64,000 bases of DNA from Methylophilus aquaticus. GTDB taxonomy: Bacteria > Pseudomonadota > Gammaproteobacteria > Burkholderiales > Methylophilaceae. Position numbers and translations under genes: made by a program. The stretch is from the NCBI RefSeq assembly GCF_030769565.1, contig NZ_JAVCAP010000001.1, positions 276,161 through 340,160 of the forward strand. The letters run 5' to 3'. Positions 17,643 to 27,093 of the stretch are shown here, piece by piece (position 1 is the first letter of the stretch; each line of letters starts with the position of its first letter). Under the pieces are notes generated by a model that worked only from the letters and a program-made list of their open reading frames with translations, ran no database searches and had not been told where the DNA came from.

Positions 17643-18767
17643 TTAGGCTGGGTAAATCGCCCCTAAAATACGTGGCCCAGCTGCGCCGGTGACTGCTGGC
17701 AGGTTGCCGCTTAATCCGTCTACGCAGCGTTGCGCCAGCCAGGCGAAAGCCACGGCTTCTACCCAGTCCGCCCCAATGCCCAGCTCCTCGGTTTTTTGCA
17801 CCGGCATGTGGAGGGCTGCAGCGATGCGTGACATCAGCATGCCATTATGTACCCCCCCGCCGCAAACAAATATTTCATGCACGTCAGGGCAGTGTTTATG
17901 GATGGCATCGGCAATCGTCAGTGCCGTAAATTCAAGCAGCGTCCGCGCTACGTTTTGCGGAGTGTCTGTCATCTGTTGCAAATGGTGCGTCAGCCAGATC
18001 TGATTAAACAGGTCCCGGCCGGTGCTTTTTGGCGGGGTAATCTGCAAATAGGGCTCGGCCAGCATGGCCTGTAATAATGCATTATTCACTGTTCCGCAGG
18101 CAGAAAACGCCCCGTCTGCGTCGTAAGGTTTGCCCGTATGCTGGTTGATCCACTGGTCCAGCAACATATTGCCAGGGCCAGAATCAAACCCCGTCACTGC
18201 ACCTTGCGCTGGCAGCCAGCTGATATTGGCAATGCCGCCAATGTTGATAATCGCACGGTTGTTTGTTGCATGCGCAAATACGGCCTGGTGAAATGCCGGT
18301 ACCAATGGGGCACCTTGACCGCCCGCCGCGATGTCGCGACTGCGAAAGTCGCCGACAACGCTGATATTGGTCAATTCTGCCAGTCTGGCCAGATTGCCGA
18401 TTTGGCTGGTGTAGGCCAGCCCGTCTTGCAAGTCCGGACAGTGGCGTATCGTTTGACCGTGACAGCCAATCGCTGAAATGGCTGAGGCCGGGATTGCCGC
18501 TTTCGCCAGCAGTTGATGTACGGATTCAGCATACAGGCGCGCGAGCGCGTTTGCTGTGATCGCTGCCTCATGCAGTTCGTTCATCGCGGGGTGATGCAGC
18601 GCAAGCAGCGTCTGTTTGATATTTTCAGGGTAGGGCAGGAAGTGTTCGGCCAGTTGCCGAACGCCCTCTACAGACTGTTGCACAAGCACGGTATCGACAC
18701 CGTCAAGACTGGTGCCGGACATCATGCCGATAAAATAGCGGGAATGGAGAGGCGTGGCTGGGTTCAT
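17643..18767 (-). CDS. anmK: anhydro-N-acetylmuramic acid kinase
   Basis: Phosphorylates and opens 1,6-anhydro-MurNAc to MurNAc-6-phosphate in peptidoglycan recycling. The N-terminal FIGMMSGTSLDGVDTVLV, the CHGQTIRH motif and FDSGPGNMLLDQW are diagnostic of this ASKHA-fold kinase. The proposed start at 18767 gives 374 residues; an in-frame ATG at 18785 adds six. The protein is cytoplasmic. It fits with MltA (makes anhydro-muropeptides) and AmpD (releases the peptide) elsewhere in the window. In many Betaproteobacteria an M23 peptidase gene sits between anmK and tyrS; here it is missing. Confidence 0.95.
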   Translation of the reverse strand: MNPATPLHSRYFIGMMSGTSLDGVDTVLVQQSVEGVRQLAEHFLPYPENIKQTLLALHHPAMNELHEAAITANALARLYAESVHQLLAKAAIPASAISAIGCHGQTIRHCPDLQDGLAYTSQIGNLARLAELTNISVVGDFRSRDIAAGGQGAPLVPAFHQAVFAHATNNRAIINIGGIANISWLPAQGAVTGFDSGPGNMLLDQWINQHTGKPYDADGAFSACGTVNNALLQAMLAEPYLQITPPKSTGRDLFNQIWLTHHLQQMTDTPQNVARTLLEFTALTIADAIHKHCPDVHEIFVCGGGVHNGMLMSRIAAALHMPVQKTEELGIGADWVEAVAFAWLAQRCVDGLSGNLPAVTGAAGPRILGAIYPA

Positions 18768-18862
18768 GGCGTGTAATAGTATCATTCTAGATTGACTTGC
18801 CTACAGTTAAGCGCTGTATTACGCTAAAATAGCAGCTTTTATTTCTTTGAAAAAGCACCTGC

Positions 18863-20140
18863 ATGTCAAGACATGTTGCGTGTAAAACCAATATGACAGA
18901 AGCAACCCAAGTCAATGACGCACCAAAAAACGCAGTCAGCCTCAGCCCGGAGTTAATGCAAGCGTTAGCCGTCATCAAGCGTGGCGCAGATGAACTGCTG
19001 ATCGAGCAAGAACTGATTGAAAAGCTGAAAACAGGCAAGCCTTTGCGCGTGAAAGCTGGATTTGACCCGACAGCGCCTGATTTGCACTTGGGCCATACCG
19101 TACTCATCAACAAGTTAAGACAATTGCAAGACCTGGGTCATCAGGTGCTGTTCTTGATTGGTGATTTCACCGGCATGATAGGCGATCCCACTGGCAAAAG
19201 TACCACGCGTCCACCACTGACTAAAGAGCAAGTGGCAGAGAATGCCAAGTCTTACGCTACCCAGGTATTTAAAATTCTGGATCCTGACAAAACCCAGATT
19301 GTATTTAACTCGCAATGGCTCACCGAGTTAGGTGCAGCAGGCATGCTCAAACTCGCCGCCAGCCATACCGTTGCACGGATGCTCGAGCGCGATGATTTTT
19401 CCAAGCGCTTTAAGGGTAATCAGCCGATTGCGATTCATGAGTTTTTATACCCCCTGTTGCAAGGCTACGATTCGGTCGCCCTCAATGCCGATTTAGAGTT
19501 GGGTGGCACAGACCAGAAATTTAACCTGCTGATGGGGCGCGAGTTGCAGAAACAGGCCGGTCAATCGCAACAGTGTGTGTTGATGATGCCATTGCTGGAA
19601 GGCCTGGATGGTGTCAATAAAATGTCCAAGTCACTGGGCAACTATATTGGTATTCACGAAGCCCCTGAGATTATTTTTGCCAAGCTCATGTCCGTTTCAG
19701 ACCAGCTGATGTGGCGCTATATTGATTTGCTCTCCTTTGCTTCACTGGAGACCATTGCACAATGGAAAGCGCAAGTGGCTAACGGTGAAAATCCCCGCAA
19801 TATCAAAGTAAGTTTTGCGCAGGAAATAGTCGCCCGTTTTCATGGGCAAGCCGCCGCTGAAAAAGCGTTGTTGGACTTTCAGACGCGGGCAAAAGGCGGG
19901 ATTCCTGATGATGTGCCTGACGTTGAGGTGGCCCTTGATGCTGACAGTATAGGGATCAGTCAATTATTAAAAATGGCCGGGCTGGTAGAAAGTACCAGCG
20001 AGGCGATGCGCGCAATTCAACAAGGTGGTGTAAAGCTCGATAGCGTGAAGGTGGAAGATAAAAACTTGCAACTCAGCAAAGGGGCAGTAGTGGTTGCTCA
20101 AGTGGGTAAAAGGAAATTTGCAAAAATTACCTTGATATAG
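18863..20140 (+). CDS. tyrS: tyrosyl-tRNA synthetase
   Basis: Charges tRNA-Tyr. This class Ic synthetase of 425 residues has the HIGH-like motif in [15 protein letters not shown], the KMSKS loop as NKMSKSLGN, and a C-terminal S4 RNA-binding domain ([20 protein letters not shown]... through [14 protein letters not shown]). These place it in the TyrZ-like form common in Betaproteobacteria. A second ATG at 18893 would drop ten poorly conserved residues; neither has a strong ribosome-binding site. It diverges from anmK and ends in a strong terminator shared with rpoN. Confidence 0.97.
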   Translation: MSRHVACKTNMTEATQVNDAPKNAVSLSPELMQALAVIKRGADELLIEQELIEKLKTGKPLRVKAGFDPTAPDLHLGHTVLINKLRQLQDLGHQVLFLIGDFTGMIGDPTGKSTTRPPLTKEQVAENAKSYATQVFKILDPDKTQIVFNSQWLTELGAAGMLKLAASHTVARMLERDDFSKRFKGNQPIAIHEFLYPLLQGYDSVALNADLELGGTDQKFNLLMGRELQKQAGQSQQCVLMMPLLEGLDGVNKMSKSLGNYIGIHEAPEIIFAKLMSVSDQLMWRYIDLLSFASLETIAQWKAQVANGENPRNIKVSFAQEIVARFHGQAAAEKALLDFQTRAKGGIPDDVPDVEVALDADSIGISQLLKMAGLVESTSEAMRAIQQGGVKLDSVKVEDKNLQLSKGAVVVAQVGKRKFAKITLI

Positions 20141-20165
20141 TCGTTCAGACGTTTTGTTAGGCTAT

Positions 20166-20192
20166 AAAAAAGGGCTCTCAGAGCCCTTTTTT
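20166..20192. terminator. bidirectional terminator between tyrS and rpoN
   Basis: AAAAAAGGGCTC and GAGCCCTTTTTT form a perfect 12-base stem around TCA. Both strands end in six U, so it serves tyrS on plus and the kdsD-lpt-rpoN operon on minus. Confidence 0.92.
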
Positions 20193-20219
20193 GTTGTGCC
20201 ACTGTAGCCGCGCCTGGGA

Positions 20220-21767
20220 TCAAAGTGATTTACGCAGATTGGCTGGAGGAATGCTAAGTGATTCACGGTATTTTGCAATGGTTCTGCGCGCCACCACAAT
20301 GCCTTGCTGCGCGAGGGTGTCGGTAATCTGGTTATCAGACAGCGGTTTTTTAGGGTTTTCCTCCGCGACCATTTGTTTGATCAATGCACGGATCGCAGTG
20401 GCTGAACAGGAGCCGCCAGCATCGGTGGCAACCGAGCTGCCAAAGAAGTATTTGAGCTCGTAGACACCGCGCGGTGTCAGCATGTACTTATGCGTAGTCA
20501 CGCGTGAAACTGTACTTTCGTGCAGGTCGAGCTCTTCAGCAATTTCGCGTAGCACCAGAGGGCGCATGGCAATGTCCCCATGCTCAAAGAAGTTGCGCTG
20601 GCGGTCTACAATTGCCTGAGAGACCCGCAGAATGGTCGAAAAGCGTTGCTGGATGTTTTTAATCATCCATTTGGCTTCCTGCATCTGGCTTTGCAAGTAT
20701 TGCCCAGAATTTTCACGGTTGCGCTTCAGTATATCTGCATACATCTGGTTGATACGCAGTTTTGGAATGGCGCCATCGTTCAACGTGGCGATCCAGATCC
20801 CTTTGATTTTTTTCACCACAACATCATGCTGAATAAAATGATCATGACTGAATGAAGAAAATGCACTCCCGGGTTTAGGATTTTGTTGGCGTATGAGCTG
20901 TTGCGCACCCTTGAGGGTTTGTTCATCGCACGCCAAAACCTTGCGTAGTTTGACAAAGTCTTTGTTTGCCAGTAACGCAAGATGGTCTTTGACTATGTTC
21001 ATGGCTTGTACGCGAAATAGTGTTTCAGTATCCAACCGCTGAAGTTGAATCAGCAAACACTCTCGCAAATCACGTGCGCCAACGCCGATAGGATCGAGGT
21101 TCTGGATGAGTTTGAGCGCGGTCTCAAGCTCCAGAAGTTCCACTTCAAGCTCTGGCGGCAGTTGCTCTGAAATTTCTTGCAAGTCCAGTTCCAGATAACC
21201 GTCATCATTAATGCTATCAAGCAGAAGTTTGACCAGGCTCATGTCACGCTGTGACAAATGCGCTAGCTGCATTTGGTCTATCAGATGTTCGCGCAGGCTG
21301 ATGCTGTGGGTGTCCTGGCGGGTGAAATCACTGTCATCATCGTCGTGATTGCTGCGCCCTGATTCATCCCAGCTGCTGGTGCTGCCAAATTCCTCATAGC
21401 TGTCTTCAAATTCGGGGGGAGAAAATTCTTCATTGAGATTGGGTTGTTCTCCTTCCACGCCCCCCAGCTCGTCATGTAATTCCTCGCGTAATGTTTCTGA
21501 AGGGGCGGTAATGTCTTTTTGTGTGGCTACATCAAATGAGCTGGCCTCTTCGGCGGAGGCTGGCGTTGATATTTCGCTTGCAGCCGAGGTTTCCTCAAAC
21601 TCACCTTCTTCGCCATCTGCCATTTCCAGTAATGGATTTTCCTGCAAAATGGCTTCCAGCTCCTGAGTTAATTCCAGGGTTGACAGTTGCAGCAGCCGAA
21701 TAGACTGTTGTAACTGCGGGGTCAGCGCCAGATTTTGTGAAATACGTAATTGCAGATTTTGTTTCAT
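20220..21767 (-). CDS. rpoN: RNA polymerase sigma-54 factor
   Basis: Sigma-54 directs transcription from -24/-12 promoters and depends on AAA+ activators such as PilR, encoded at 51048. The 515-residue protein has the Gln/Leu-rich activator-interacting region I (LALTPQLQQSIRLLQLSTLEL), an acidic region II, the core-binding domain, the HTH (LRKVL...; ESTVSRVTTHKYM) and the RpoN box ARRTIAKYRESL near the C-terminus. The ATG at 21767 was chosen over an adjacent GTG. It is the last gene of the kdsD-lptC-lptA-lptB-rpoN cluster. The hpf, ptsN and hprK genes that commonly follow rpoN are absent; a terminator follows instead. Confidence 0.97.
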   Translation of the reverse strand: MKQNLQLRISQNLALTPQLQQSIRLLQLSTLELTQELEAILQENPLLEMADGEEGEFEETSAASEISTPASAEEASSFDVATQKDITAPSETLREELHDELGGVEGEQPNLNEEFSPPEFEDSYEEFGSTSSWDESGRSNHDDDDSDFTRQDTHSISLREHLIDQMQLAHLSQRDMSLVKLLLDSINDDGYLELDLQEISEQLPPELEVELLELETALKLIQNLDPIGVGARDLRECLLIQLQRLDTETLFRVQAMNIVKDHLALLANKDFVKLRKVLACDEQTLKGAQQLIRQQNPKPGSAFSSFSHDHFIQHDVVVKKIKGIWIATLNDGAIPKLRINQMYADILKRNRENSGQYLQSQMQEAKWMIKNIQQRFSTILRVSQAIVDRQRNFFEHGDIAMRPLVLREIAEELDLHESTVSRVTTHKYMLTPRGVYELKYFFGSSVATDAGGSCSATAIRALIKQMVAEENPKKPLSDNQITDTLAQQGIVVARRTIAKYRESLSIPPANLRKSL

Positions 21768-21773
21768 CACGGA

Positions 21774-22520
21774 TTACAGCCTAAAGTTCTTGCCAAGATA
21801 GACTTCACGTACACCTTCATTCTGAATGATTTCATCTGGTGTACCAGCAGCAAATATGGCGCCATCATTCACAATGTAAGCCCGATCACAAATATCCAGT
21901 GTTTCACGTACGTTATGATCCGTAATCAAAATACCAATGTGCTGGCTACTGAGATAACGAATGATTTTCTGTATTTCGATGACGGCAATCGGGTCAATCC
22001 CGGCAAAGGGTTCATCCAGTAAAATAAATTTTGGTTCAGTCGCCAGGCAGCGGGCAATTTCCACTCGGCGACGTTCACCGCCAGACAGGCTCACTGCCTG
22101 GCTGTTGCGAATATGCTGGATATGTAATTGATCCAGTAATGATTCCAGTTTTGCTTCTCGTGCTTCTTGTGAACTATCTCGTGTTTCAAGAATTGCCATG
22201 ATGTTGTCGCTCACCGACATTTTTCTGAATATCGACGCTTCCTGTGGCAAATAAGCAAGACCCATACGCGCCCGTTCATGCATTGGCGCATGGCTTACGT
22301 CGATGCCATTCATGGTAATGCTGCCGCCATCCAGCGCAACCAGTCCAACAATCATGTAAAAGCTAGTGGTTTTGCCCGCGCCATTGGGACCTAGCAGGCC
22401 TATGACTTCGCCACTACGCAGCTCTAACGTCGTATTTCTGACCACGGTACGGCCTTGGTAAGCTTTTTTTAGATGGTTGACGCGCAGGTGATTGTGATCG
22501 TCAGAAAGGGTGGATTGCAT
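21774..22520 (-). CDS. lptB: LPS export ABC transporter ATP-binding protein
   Basis: The ATPase of the LptBFGC complex, which extracts lipopolysaccharide from the inner membrane. Walker A is GPNGAGKTT, the signature is [10 protein letters not shown], Walker B is [13 protein letters not shown], and the H-loop is ITDHNVRE. The start at 22520 gives 248 residues, the family norm, and lies ten bases after the lptA stop; a longer in-frame extension overlaps lptA and is unlikely. The lptF and lptG permease genes are not in the window. Confidence 0.97.
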   Translation of the reverse strand: MQSTLSDDHNHLRVNHLKKAYQGRTVVRNTTLELRSGEVIGLLGPNGAGKTTSFYMIVGLVALDGGSITMNGIDVSHAPMHERARMGLAYLPQEASIFRKMSVSDNIMAILETRDSSQEAREAKLESLLDQLHIQHIRNSQAVSLSGGERRRVEIARCLATEPKFILLDEPFAGIDPIAVIEIQKIIRYLSSQHIGILITDHNVRETLDICDRAYIVNDGAIFAAGTPDEIIQNEGVREVYLGKNFRL

Positions 22521-22530
22521 GTCTGTCACT

Positions 22531-23187
22531 TTATGGCTTCGTCTCTGTGTCTGCGGGTGCCGCCTCAATCTTGAACTGTAATGCACGGTTCATTTTAAGG
22601 CCTTGCTGGCTTGCTGGTTTGTTGTCTATGACAGGAGGCGTATTTTTGCTTTTGGGTTGTATCGTGGCTTTCACGCGGCTGTTAACGGTGCCGTTCGGGT
22701 TGGCTTTGGTGCCACCGATCACTTCTGCATATTCGGCATTGGCGTCATAGCTAATGTAATCACCATTCACGATATCTTCACCGCGCTTTACCCAGGCTTT
22801 GGTATAAAGCTGTACCTTGTCCATGCGTCCATTGTATTCAATACGTTGTGCGCTGCCTTGCATCCATTCATCCTTGCCGGTCCGCTTTTGCTTGAAGGTT
22901 GTTGGATTGCCCGTGCAAGTGCTGTGCTGGAAGCCATCCTGATCTTCGCGCACAATCATTTTGTCGGCCTTGATTTGTAAGGTGCCTTGATTCAGGATGA
23001 CATTGCCGGTGTAAATGCTAATTTTCTTGGCATCATTGACGGTGACAGTGTCTGCTTCCAGCTCTATTGGCTGTTCACGGTCTGATTCTTCTGCATGTGC
23101 TGTGATGGGTGGCAGAAGTGCTAGCCATAAAATCAGGCCGGGCTTTTTAAAAAGGTGCTTACACATATTCAAAACAGTCTCCATCAT
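22531..23187 (-). CDS. lptA: LPS transport periplasmic protein LptA
   Basis: A periplasmic beta-jellyroll protein that forms the bridge carrying LPS from LptC to LptD. It has a signal peptide ending THA-EE, then the OstA-domain pattern: [42 protein letters not shown], and [21 protein letters not shown]. The length of 218 is a little above E. coli because of a basic, Pro/Ser-rich C-terminal tail. The start overlaps the lptC stop by one base; a downstream ATG at residue 8 is also possible. Confidence 0.95.
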   Translation of the reverse strand: MMETVLNMCKHLFKKPGLILWLALLPPITAHAEESDREQPIELEADTVTVNDAKKISIYTGNVILNQGTLQIKADKMIVREDQDGFQHSTCTGNPTTFKQKRTGKDEWMQGSAQRIEYNGRMDKVQLYTKAWVKRGEDIVNGDYISYDANAEYAEVIGGTKANPNGTVNSRVKATIQPKSKNTPPVIDNKPASQQGLKMNRALQFKIEAAPADTETKP

Positions 23188-23822
23188 TAACGTGGCCTGG
23201 CAGAAGATTGATCAACAGATGATCTGGTTGACGATGCCGTTTTACCCGCACTGGGCACGCGCTCGTAATGGACGTGTACCCGATTAAATAATTGTATGGT
23301 GCTGGCTTTATTGTCAAAAGTCATTCCTGTGGCGGTAATCACGGTCGCAGGCTCTTGTTTGATGACCACAGGATAATCAGTGTGTGCGATTTCCCGGTCA
23401 GGTTCCAGCGTGAGTTGGTCTGTGCTTAATTGCATTTCACCTTTGGTGGGTGTCGCCTGGCGAATCACTTTTACATGTTGGCTAAATTCAACTTGCTTAC
23501 CGTTTGGTGAAATTTTGCCATGCTGTCCATGAATCTGTGTATAAGGTTTATCTTGTCCAAACTGCGTAAATCGAGGCCGCTGCAACTCCGTGGTGTCACT
23601 GTCAGGGTAGTGGCGCATTTGTGCGGCTGCCAGTACATACTTGGTAAAGCCGCTGGCATCCGTGCGTGTGCTGACGAAATTGTAAAGCATGTAATCCGGG
23701 TCATGCCGGCCTTGGCTGCTTAATCTGACACCTTGCTGTTGTACCGTCTGGTTAATCCAGAACGTCAGCAGCGCCAGAAACAGCAATAAGGCAATGGGTA
23801 AAATAATCGGCTGCTTTAACAT
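23187..23822 (-). CDS. lptC: LPS export system protein LptC
   Basis: A bitopic inner-membrane protein that receives LPS from LptBFG and hands it to LptA. One N-terminal helix (about 4-24, PIILPIALLLFLALLTFWI) is followed by a periplasmic jellyroll with DYMLYNFVSTRTDASG, RHYPDSDTTELQRPRF and GNV-like repeats. The C-terminus is longer than in E. coli (211 residues in total) with a Ser/Arg-rich tail. It follows kdsD by six bases and overlaps lptA by one. The kdsC phosphatase gene that normally stands between kdsD and lptC is absent. Confidence 0.93.
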   Translation of the reverse strand: MLKQPIILPIALLLFLALLTFWINQTVQQQGVRLSSQGRHDPDYMLYNFVSTRTDASGFTKYVLAAAQMRHYPDSDTTELQRPRFTQFGQDKPYTQIHGQHGKISPNGKQVEFSQHVKVIRQATPTKGEMQLSTDQLTLEPDREIAHTDYPVVIKQEPATVITATGMTFDNKASTIQLFNRVHVHYERVPSAGKTASSTRSSVDQSSARPR

Positions 23823-23828
23823 GGGTAG

Positions 23829-24830
23829 TTATACCACTTTTGCCTTGAGTAAGTCATGCATGTTAAATGCACCCACGAGCTGTTGTGATGCATCCACCGC
23901 CAAAAAACCATTGATTTTATGGTGCTCCATCAGACTCACAGCATCTACTGCCATTTGCTGAATCCCTAATAGTCTGGGCTGATGGTTCATCACTTCACTA
24001 ATCGGCGTATTGCCATCAGTCTGCCCCTGCACAAACAGGCGCCGCAAATCACCGTCGGTAAAAATGCCGACCGGAGTACTCGTTTGATCAATAACAGCAG
24101 TAAACCCCATTCCTTTGCTGGTGATTTCCTGAATAGCTTGCTGGATATTCGCTTGCACACTGATGCAAGGAATTGCATCTCCTGTGCGCATGACATCTTT
24201 GACGCGCACCAATAAGCGGCGACCCAGGCTGCCGCCAGGGTGCGAGCGTGCAAAATCTTCAGCTGTGAACTCGCGTGAGTCCAGCACACACAGAGCAAGG
24301 GCGTCGCCCAGTGCCAGTGCGGCGGTGGTACTGGCTGTTGGCGCAAGCCCGAGCGGGCAGGCTTCGTGGCTGACTGCTGCACTCAGGTGTACGTCTGATT
24401 CACGCGATAGGGTGGAGTCTGCAGTTCCGGTGATACTTAGAATGCGTGCGCCAATGCGCCGGATGGCTGGCAAAATGTTAATAATCTCATCGCTTTCACC
24501 TGAGTTTGATAAAGCGATGACCACATCCTCCGCTGTAATCATGCCGAGATCCCCATGGCTGGCCTCAGCCGGATGCATGAAGAACGCAGGCGTACCGGTG
24601 CTGGCAAGTGTGGCGGCAATTTTTCCACCAATGTGTCCTGATTTCCCCATCCCTGTGACAACTACGCGGCCACGACATGACAGAATCAGCTGCACTGCAG
24701 CTTCAAAGTCGCGACTCACGCGCTTTGCCAGCTGGTGGATTTCCTCGGCTTCGTGTAACAGTACTTGCCGCGCTCTTTCCAGCACGTTAGGTTTATTCAC
24801 AAGACTGACACCTGATTTTGCTATACTCAT
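23829..24830 (-). CDS. kdsD: arabinose-5-phosphate isomerase
   Basis: Interconverts ribulose 5-phosphate and arabinose 5-phosphate, the first step to the Kdo sugar of LPS. The product has an N-terminal SIS domain (GRVVVTGMGKSGHIGGKIAATLASTGTPAFFMHPAEASHGDLG) and two C-terminal CBS domains (VKDVMRTGDAIP... and ISEVMNHQP...). The SNSGES and AEASHGDLG motifs carry substrate-binding residues. The start at 24830 (MSIAKSG) gives 333 residues; six more are possible from 24848. It opens the LPS-transport operon. Ribulose 5-phosphate is also the RuMP cycle acceptor precursor, so the enzyme draws on the same pool as gnd supplies. Confidence 0.95.
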   Translation of the reverse strand: MSIAKSGVSLVNKPNVLERARQVLLHEAEEIHQLAKRVSRDFEAAVQLILSCRGRVVVTGMGKSGHIGGKIAATLASTGTPAFFMHPAEASHGDLGMITAEDVVIALSNSGESDEIINILPAIRRIGARILSITGTADSTLSRESDVHLSAAVSHEACPLGLAPTASTTAALALGDALALCVLDSREFTAEDFARSHPGGSLGRRLLVRVKDVMRTGDAIPCISVQANIQQAIQEITSKGMGFTAVIDQTSTPVGIFTDGDLRRLFVQGQTDGNTPISEVMNHQPRLLGIQQMAVDAVSLMEHHKINGFLAVDASQQLVGAFNMHDLLKAKVV

Positions 24831-24934
24831 GGCCAAATAGTATAGCAAGTGACTGCGTGGGCAAAAAGTAAAACTCCACTTTTTTTCATGAATATTTTAT
24901 ATCAGGCACATTTTTTGCATAATTTATAGGTTTG

Positions 24935-24950
24935 TGGCACGATGTTGGCT
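24935..24950 (+). promoter_or_regulatory. possible sigma-54 promoter upstream of the antiporter gene
   Basis: TGGCACGATGTTGGCT matches the sigma-54 consensus (TGGCACG-N4-TTGC) with correct ten-base spacing between the GG and GC dinucleotides and one mismatch in the -12 box. The proposed start codon at 25059 is about 110 bases away. rpoN is encoded in this window. Single-site prediction only. Confidence 0.35.
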
Positions 24951-25058
24951 GTCTGCGAAGGCTCCGTCCCAACAAACATGCGCTTGCGCATGGTTTTTAT
25001 GTGGTGACAGTGCTTGCCGGCGAGCGCCACTATTATTAGAAATTGCCAAGAGCTTTAC

Positions 25059-27035
25059 ATGTTTGATTCCCTGATTAATTTACTTTTATTGCTGACAAGC
25101 TCTGTATTTGCTGTCGGGTTGTTCCGCATACTCGGATTACCTGCCATGCTGGCTTATTTTATGATCGGCATTGTGCTCGGTCCGCATGCGCTTGGGCTAT
25201 TGCAAGACGAAGAATCGGGCCGTCAGGTGGCAGAGTTTGGCATTGTCTTCCTGATGTTCAGCATCGGGCTGGAGTTCAGTCTGCCCAAGTTGTATGCCAT
25301 GCGTAAAACCCTGTTCGGGCTGGGTGGCGGGCAAGTGGTGCTGACTTTGCTGGCCAGTTTGCTGCTGGGCAAGCTGGCTGGCCTCAGCCTGACCAGCGCC
25401 TTTATTATCGGCGCGGCACTCACCATGTCATCCACCGCGATTGTTTCCAAAATTCTGATGGAGCGCGTGGACCTGAATTCGCGCCATGGCCGCCTGAGTA
25501 TTGGTGTGTTGCTGTTTCAGGATCTGGCCGTGATCCCGATTCTGGTATTAATACAGACGCTAGGGTCGCACAGTGATAACTGGCTGGATGTGCTCGGGCT
25601 GACCTTGCTGAAATCTTCTATCCTGTTGTTTTTACTGTTCAAGTTTGGTAAGAACATACTCAATTTCTGGTTTGAGCTGGTGGCTAAGCAACGCTCGCGC
25701 GAATTGTTTGTACTGAATGTGCTGATGATTACTTTGCTGATGTCAGCAGCCACCAACTTTGCCGGATTGTCTTATGCCTTGGGTGCTTTTGTTGCCGGGA
25801 TGTTGATTTCCGAGACTAAATTCCGCTATCAGGTGGAGTCGGATATTGCGCCTTTCCGCGACATTCTGCTCGGCCTGTTTTTCATCAGTGTTGGCATGCT
25901 GCTGGATGTCTCGGTGCTGTTTGATCATATTCTGCTGATTGTGTTATTGCTTGCCCTGTTCCTGGTGTTTAAGGTCGGCCTGGTGGCCATGCTTACCCGG
26001 TTTTATGGTTTTGAGATGGGCGTTGGCATCCGTACCGGTATTATTTTGGGGCAGGCAGGGGAATTCAGCTTTGTGATTCTGGCCTTGGGTTTACAAACGC
26101 GCCTGATCAGCGGGGATGCCTTGCAACTGGTCTTGTCTGTAGCCGTGCTTTCCATGCTGGTTGCCCCCTTTATTATTCAATACAACGGCAAGATCGCCCG
26201 CAAGCTGGTTAAAAGCTATACCAGAAACAGCAGCAAGGTGGTCGATAATATCCAGGAACAAAGTCTGGAGTTGCGTGACCACGTCATTATTTGTGGCTAT
26301 GGCCGGAGTGGACAATATCTGGGGCGTTTTTTGCGCGAGGAAAATATCCCGTTTGTGGCGCTGGACATGGATGCCAGCCGCGTACAAGAAGCCGCTGCCG
26401 CCGGTGAGAATGTGATTTATGGCGATGCCGGACGGCGTGCAGTACTAGAGGCTGCAGGCCTGAAACGTGCCAAGGCCGTGATTATCAGTTATGCCGAAAC
26501 CCGTGGCACGATGAAGGTGCTGCATGTCATCAAAGAAGGGCATCCCAATTTGCCGGTGATTGTGCGTACACATGACGACAGTGACATGGACGTTTTAAGG
26601 GATGCAGGCGCAGCAGAAGTGGTGCCGGAAATTCTGGAAGGTAGTTTGATGCTGGCCTCGCATGCGCTGGTGACCTTGGGCGTGCCGCTTAATCGCGTGG
26701 TCAAGCGTATTCGCTTGTTTCGTGAAGAGCGCTACAAAATGTTCAAAGGCTATTTCCGCGGCGTGAGCGATACCGATAACACGACAGCCGCTTTGCCCCA
26801 ATTGCATTCAGTGGAAATGTATAAAAACTTCTATGCGCATGGCTTGCGCCTCGATCATATCCCGTTCGGAGATTTTGCCGTCGAAGTGAAGCAGTTGCGG
26901 CGCATCAATATGCCAGAACCTGTGTCACCGCGTCCAGACATTGTGCTTGCAGAGGGTGATGTGCTGGTGTTGCTAGGCAGCAATACTGCACTGATTGCGA
27001 TGGAAGTGTATTTGATTTCCGGTCGTCGGCCATAA
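25059..27035 (+). CDS. KefB/KefC-type monovalent cation:proton antiporter (CPA2)
   Basis: An inner-membrane antiporter of 658 residues: about 12 hydrophobic helices in the first 385 residues (CPA2 fold, with the SFVILALG and LLFQDLAVIPILVL stretches), then an RCK/TrkA-N domain (DHVIICGYGRSGQYLGRFLREENIPFVALD, a Rossmann glycine motif) and a C-terminal TrkA-C-like domain. The layout is that of the glutathione-gated K+ efflux systems KefB/KefC and of YbaL; which of these it matches functionally is not visible. No KefF/KefG ancillary gene is adjacent. The start at 25059 follows AAGAG with good spacing; the upstream extension lacks one. Confidence 0.92.
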   Translation: MFDSLINLLLLLTSSVFAVGLFRILGLPAMLAYFMIGIVLGPHALGLLQDEESGRQVAEFGIVFLMFSIGLEFSLPKLYAMRKTLFGLGGGQVVLTLLASLLLGKLAGLSLTSAFIIGAALTMSSTAIVSKILMERVDLNSRHGRLSIGVLLFQDLAVIPILVLIQTLGSHSDNWLDVLGLTLLKSSILLFLLFKFGKNILNFWFELVAKQRSRELFVLNVLMITLLMSAATNFAGLSYALGAFVAGMLISETKFRYQVESDIAPFRDILLGLFFISVGMLLDVSVLFDHILLIVLLLALFLVFKVGLVAMLTRFYGFEMGVGIRTGIILGQAGEFSFVILALGLQTRLISGDALQLVLSVAVLSMLVAPFIIQYNGKIARKLVKSYTRNSSKVVDNIQEQSLELRDHVIICGYGRSGQYLGRFLREENIPFVALDMDASRVQEAAAAGENVIYGDAGRRAVLEAAGLKRAKAVIISYAETRGTMKVLHVIKEGHPNLPVIVRTHDDSDMDVLRDAGAAEVVPEILEGSLMLASHALVTLGVPLNRVVKRIRLFREERYKMFKGYFRGVSDTDNTTAALPQLHSVEMYKNFYAHGLRLDHIPFGDFAVEVKQLRRINMPEPVSPRPDIVLAEGDVLVLLGSNTALIAMEVYLISGRRP

Positions 27036-27093
27036 CCGTGTTCAGGTCTGAATAGGCCATGCGCACCCTTCATGCATTATTAAAAGTCAGTTG

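Noticed and set aside
24163-24840. Plus-strand open frame of 225 codons opposite kdsD
   Set aside because: Ser/Arg/Ala-rich antisense frame with no motif; kdsD on the minus strand is certain.
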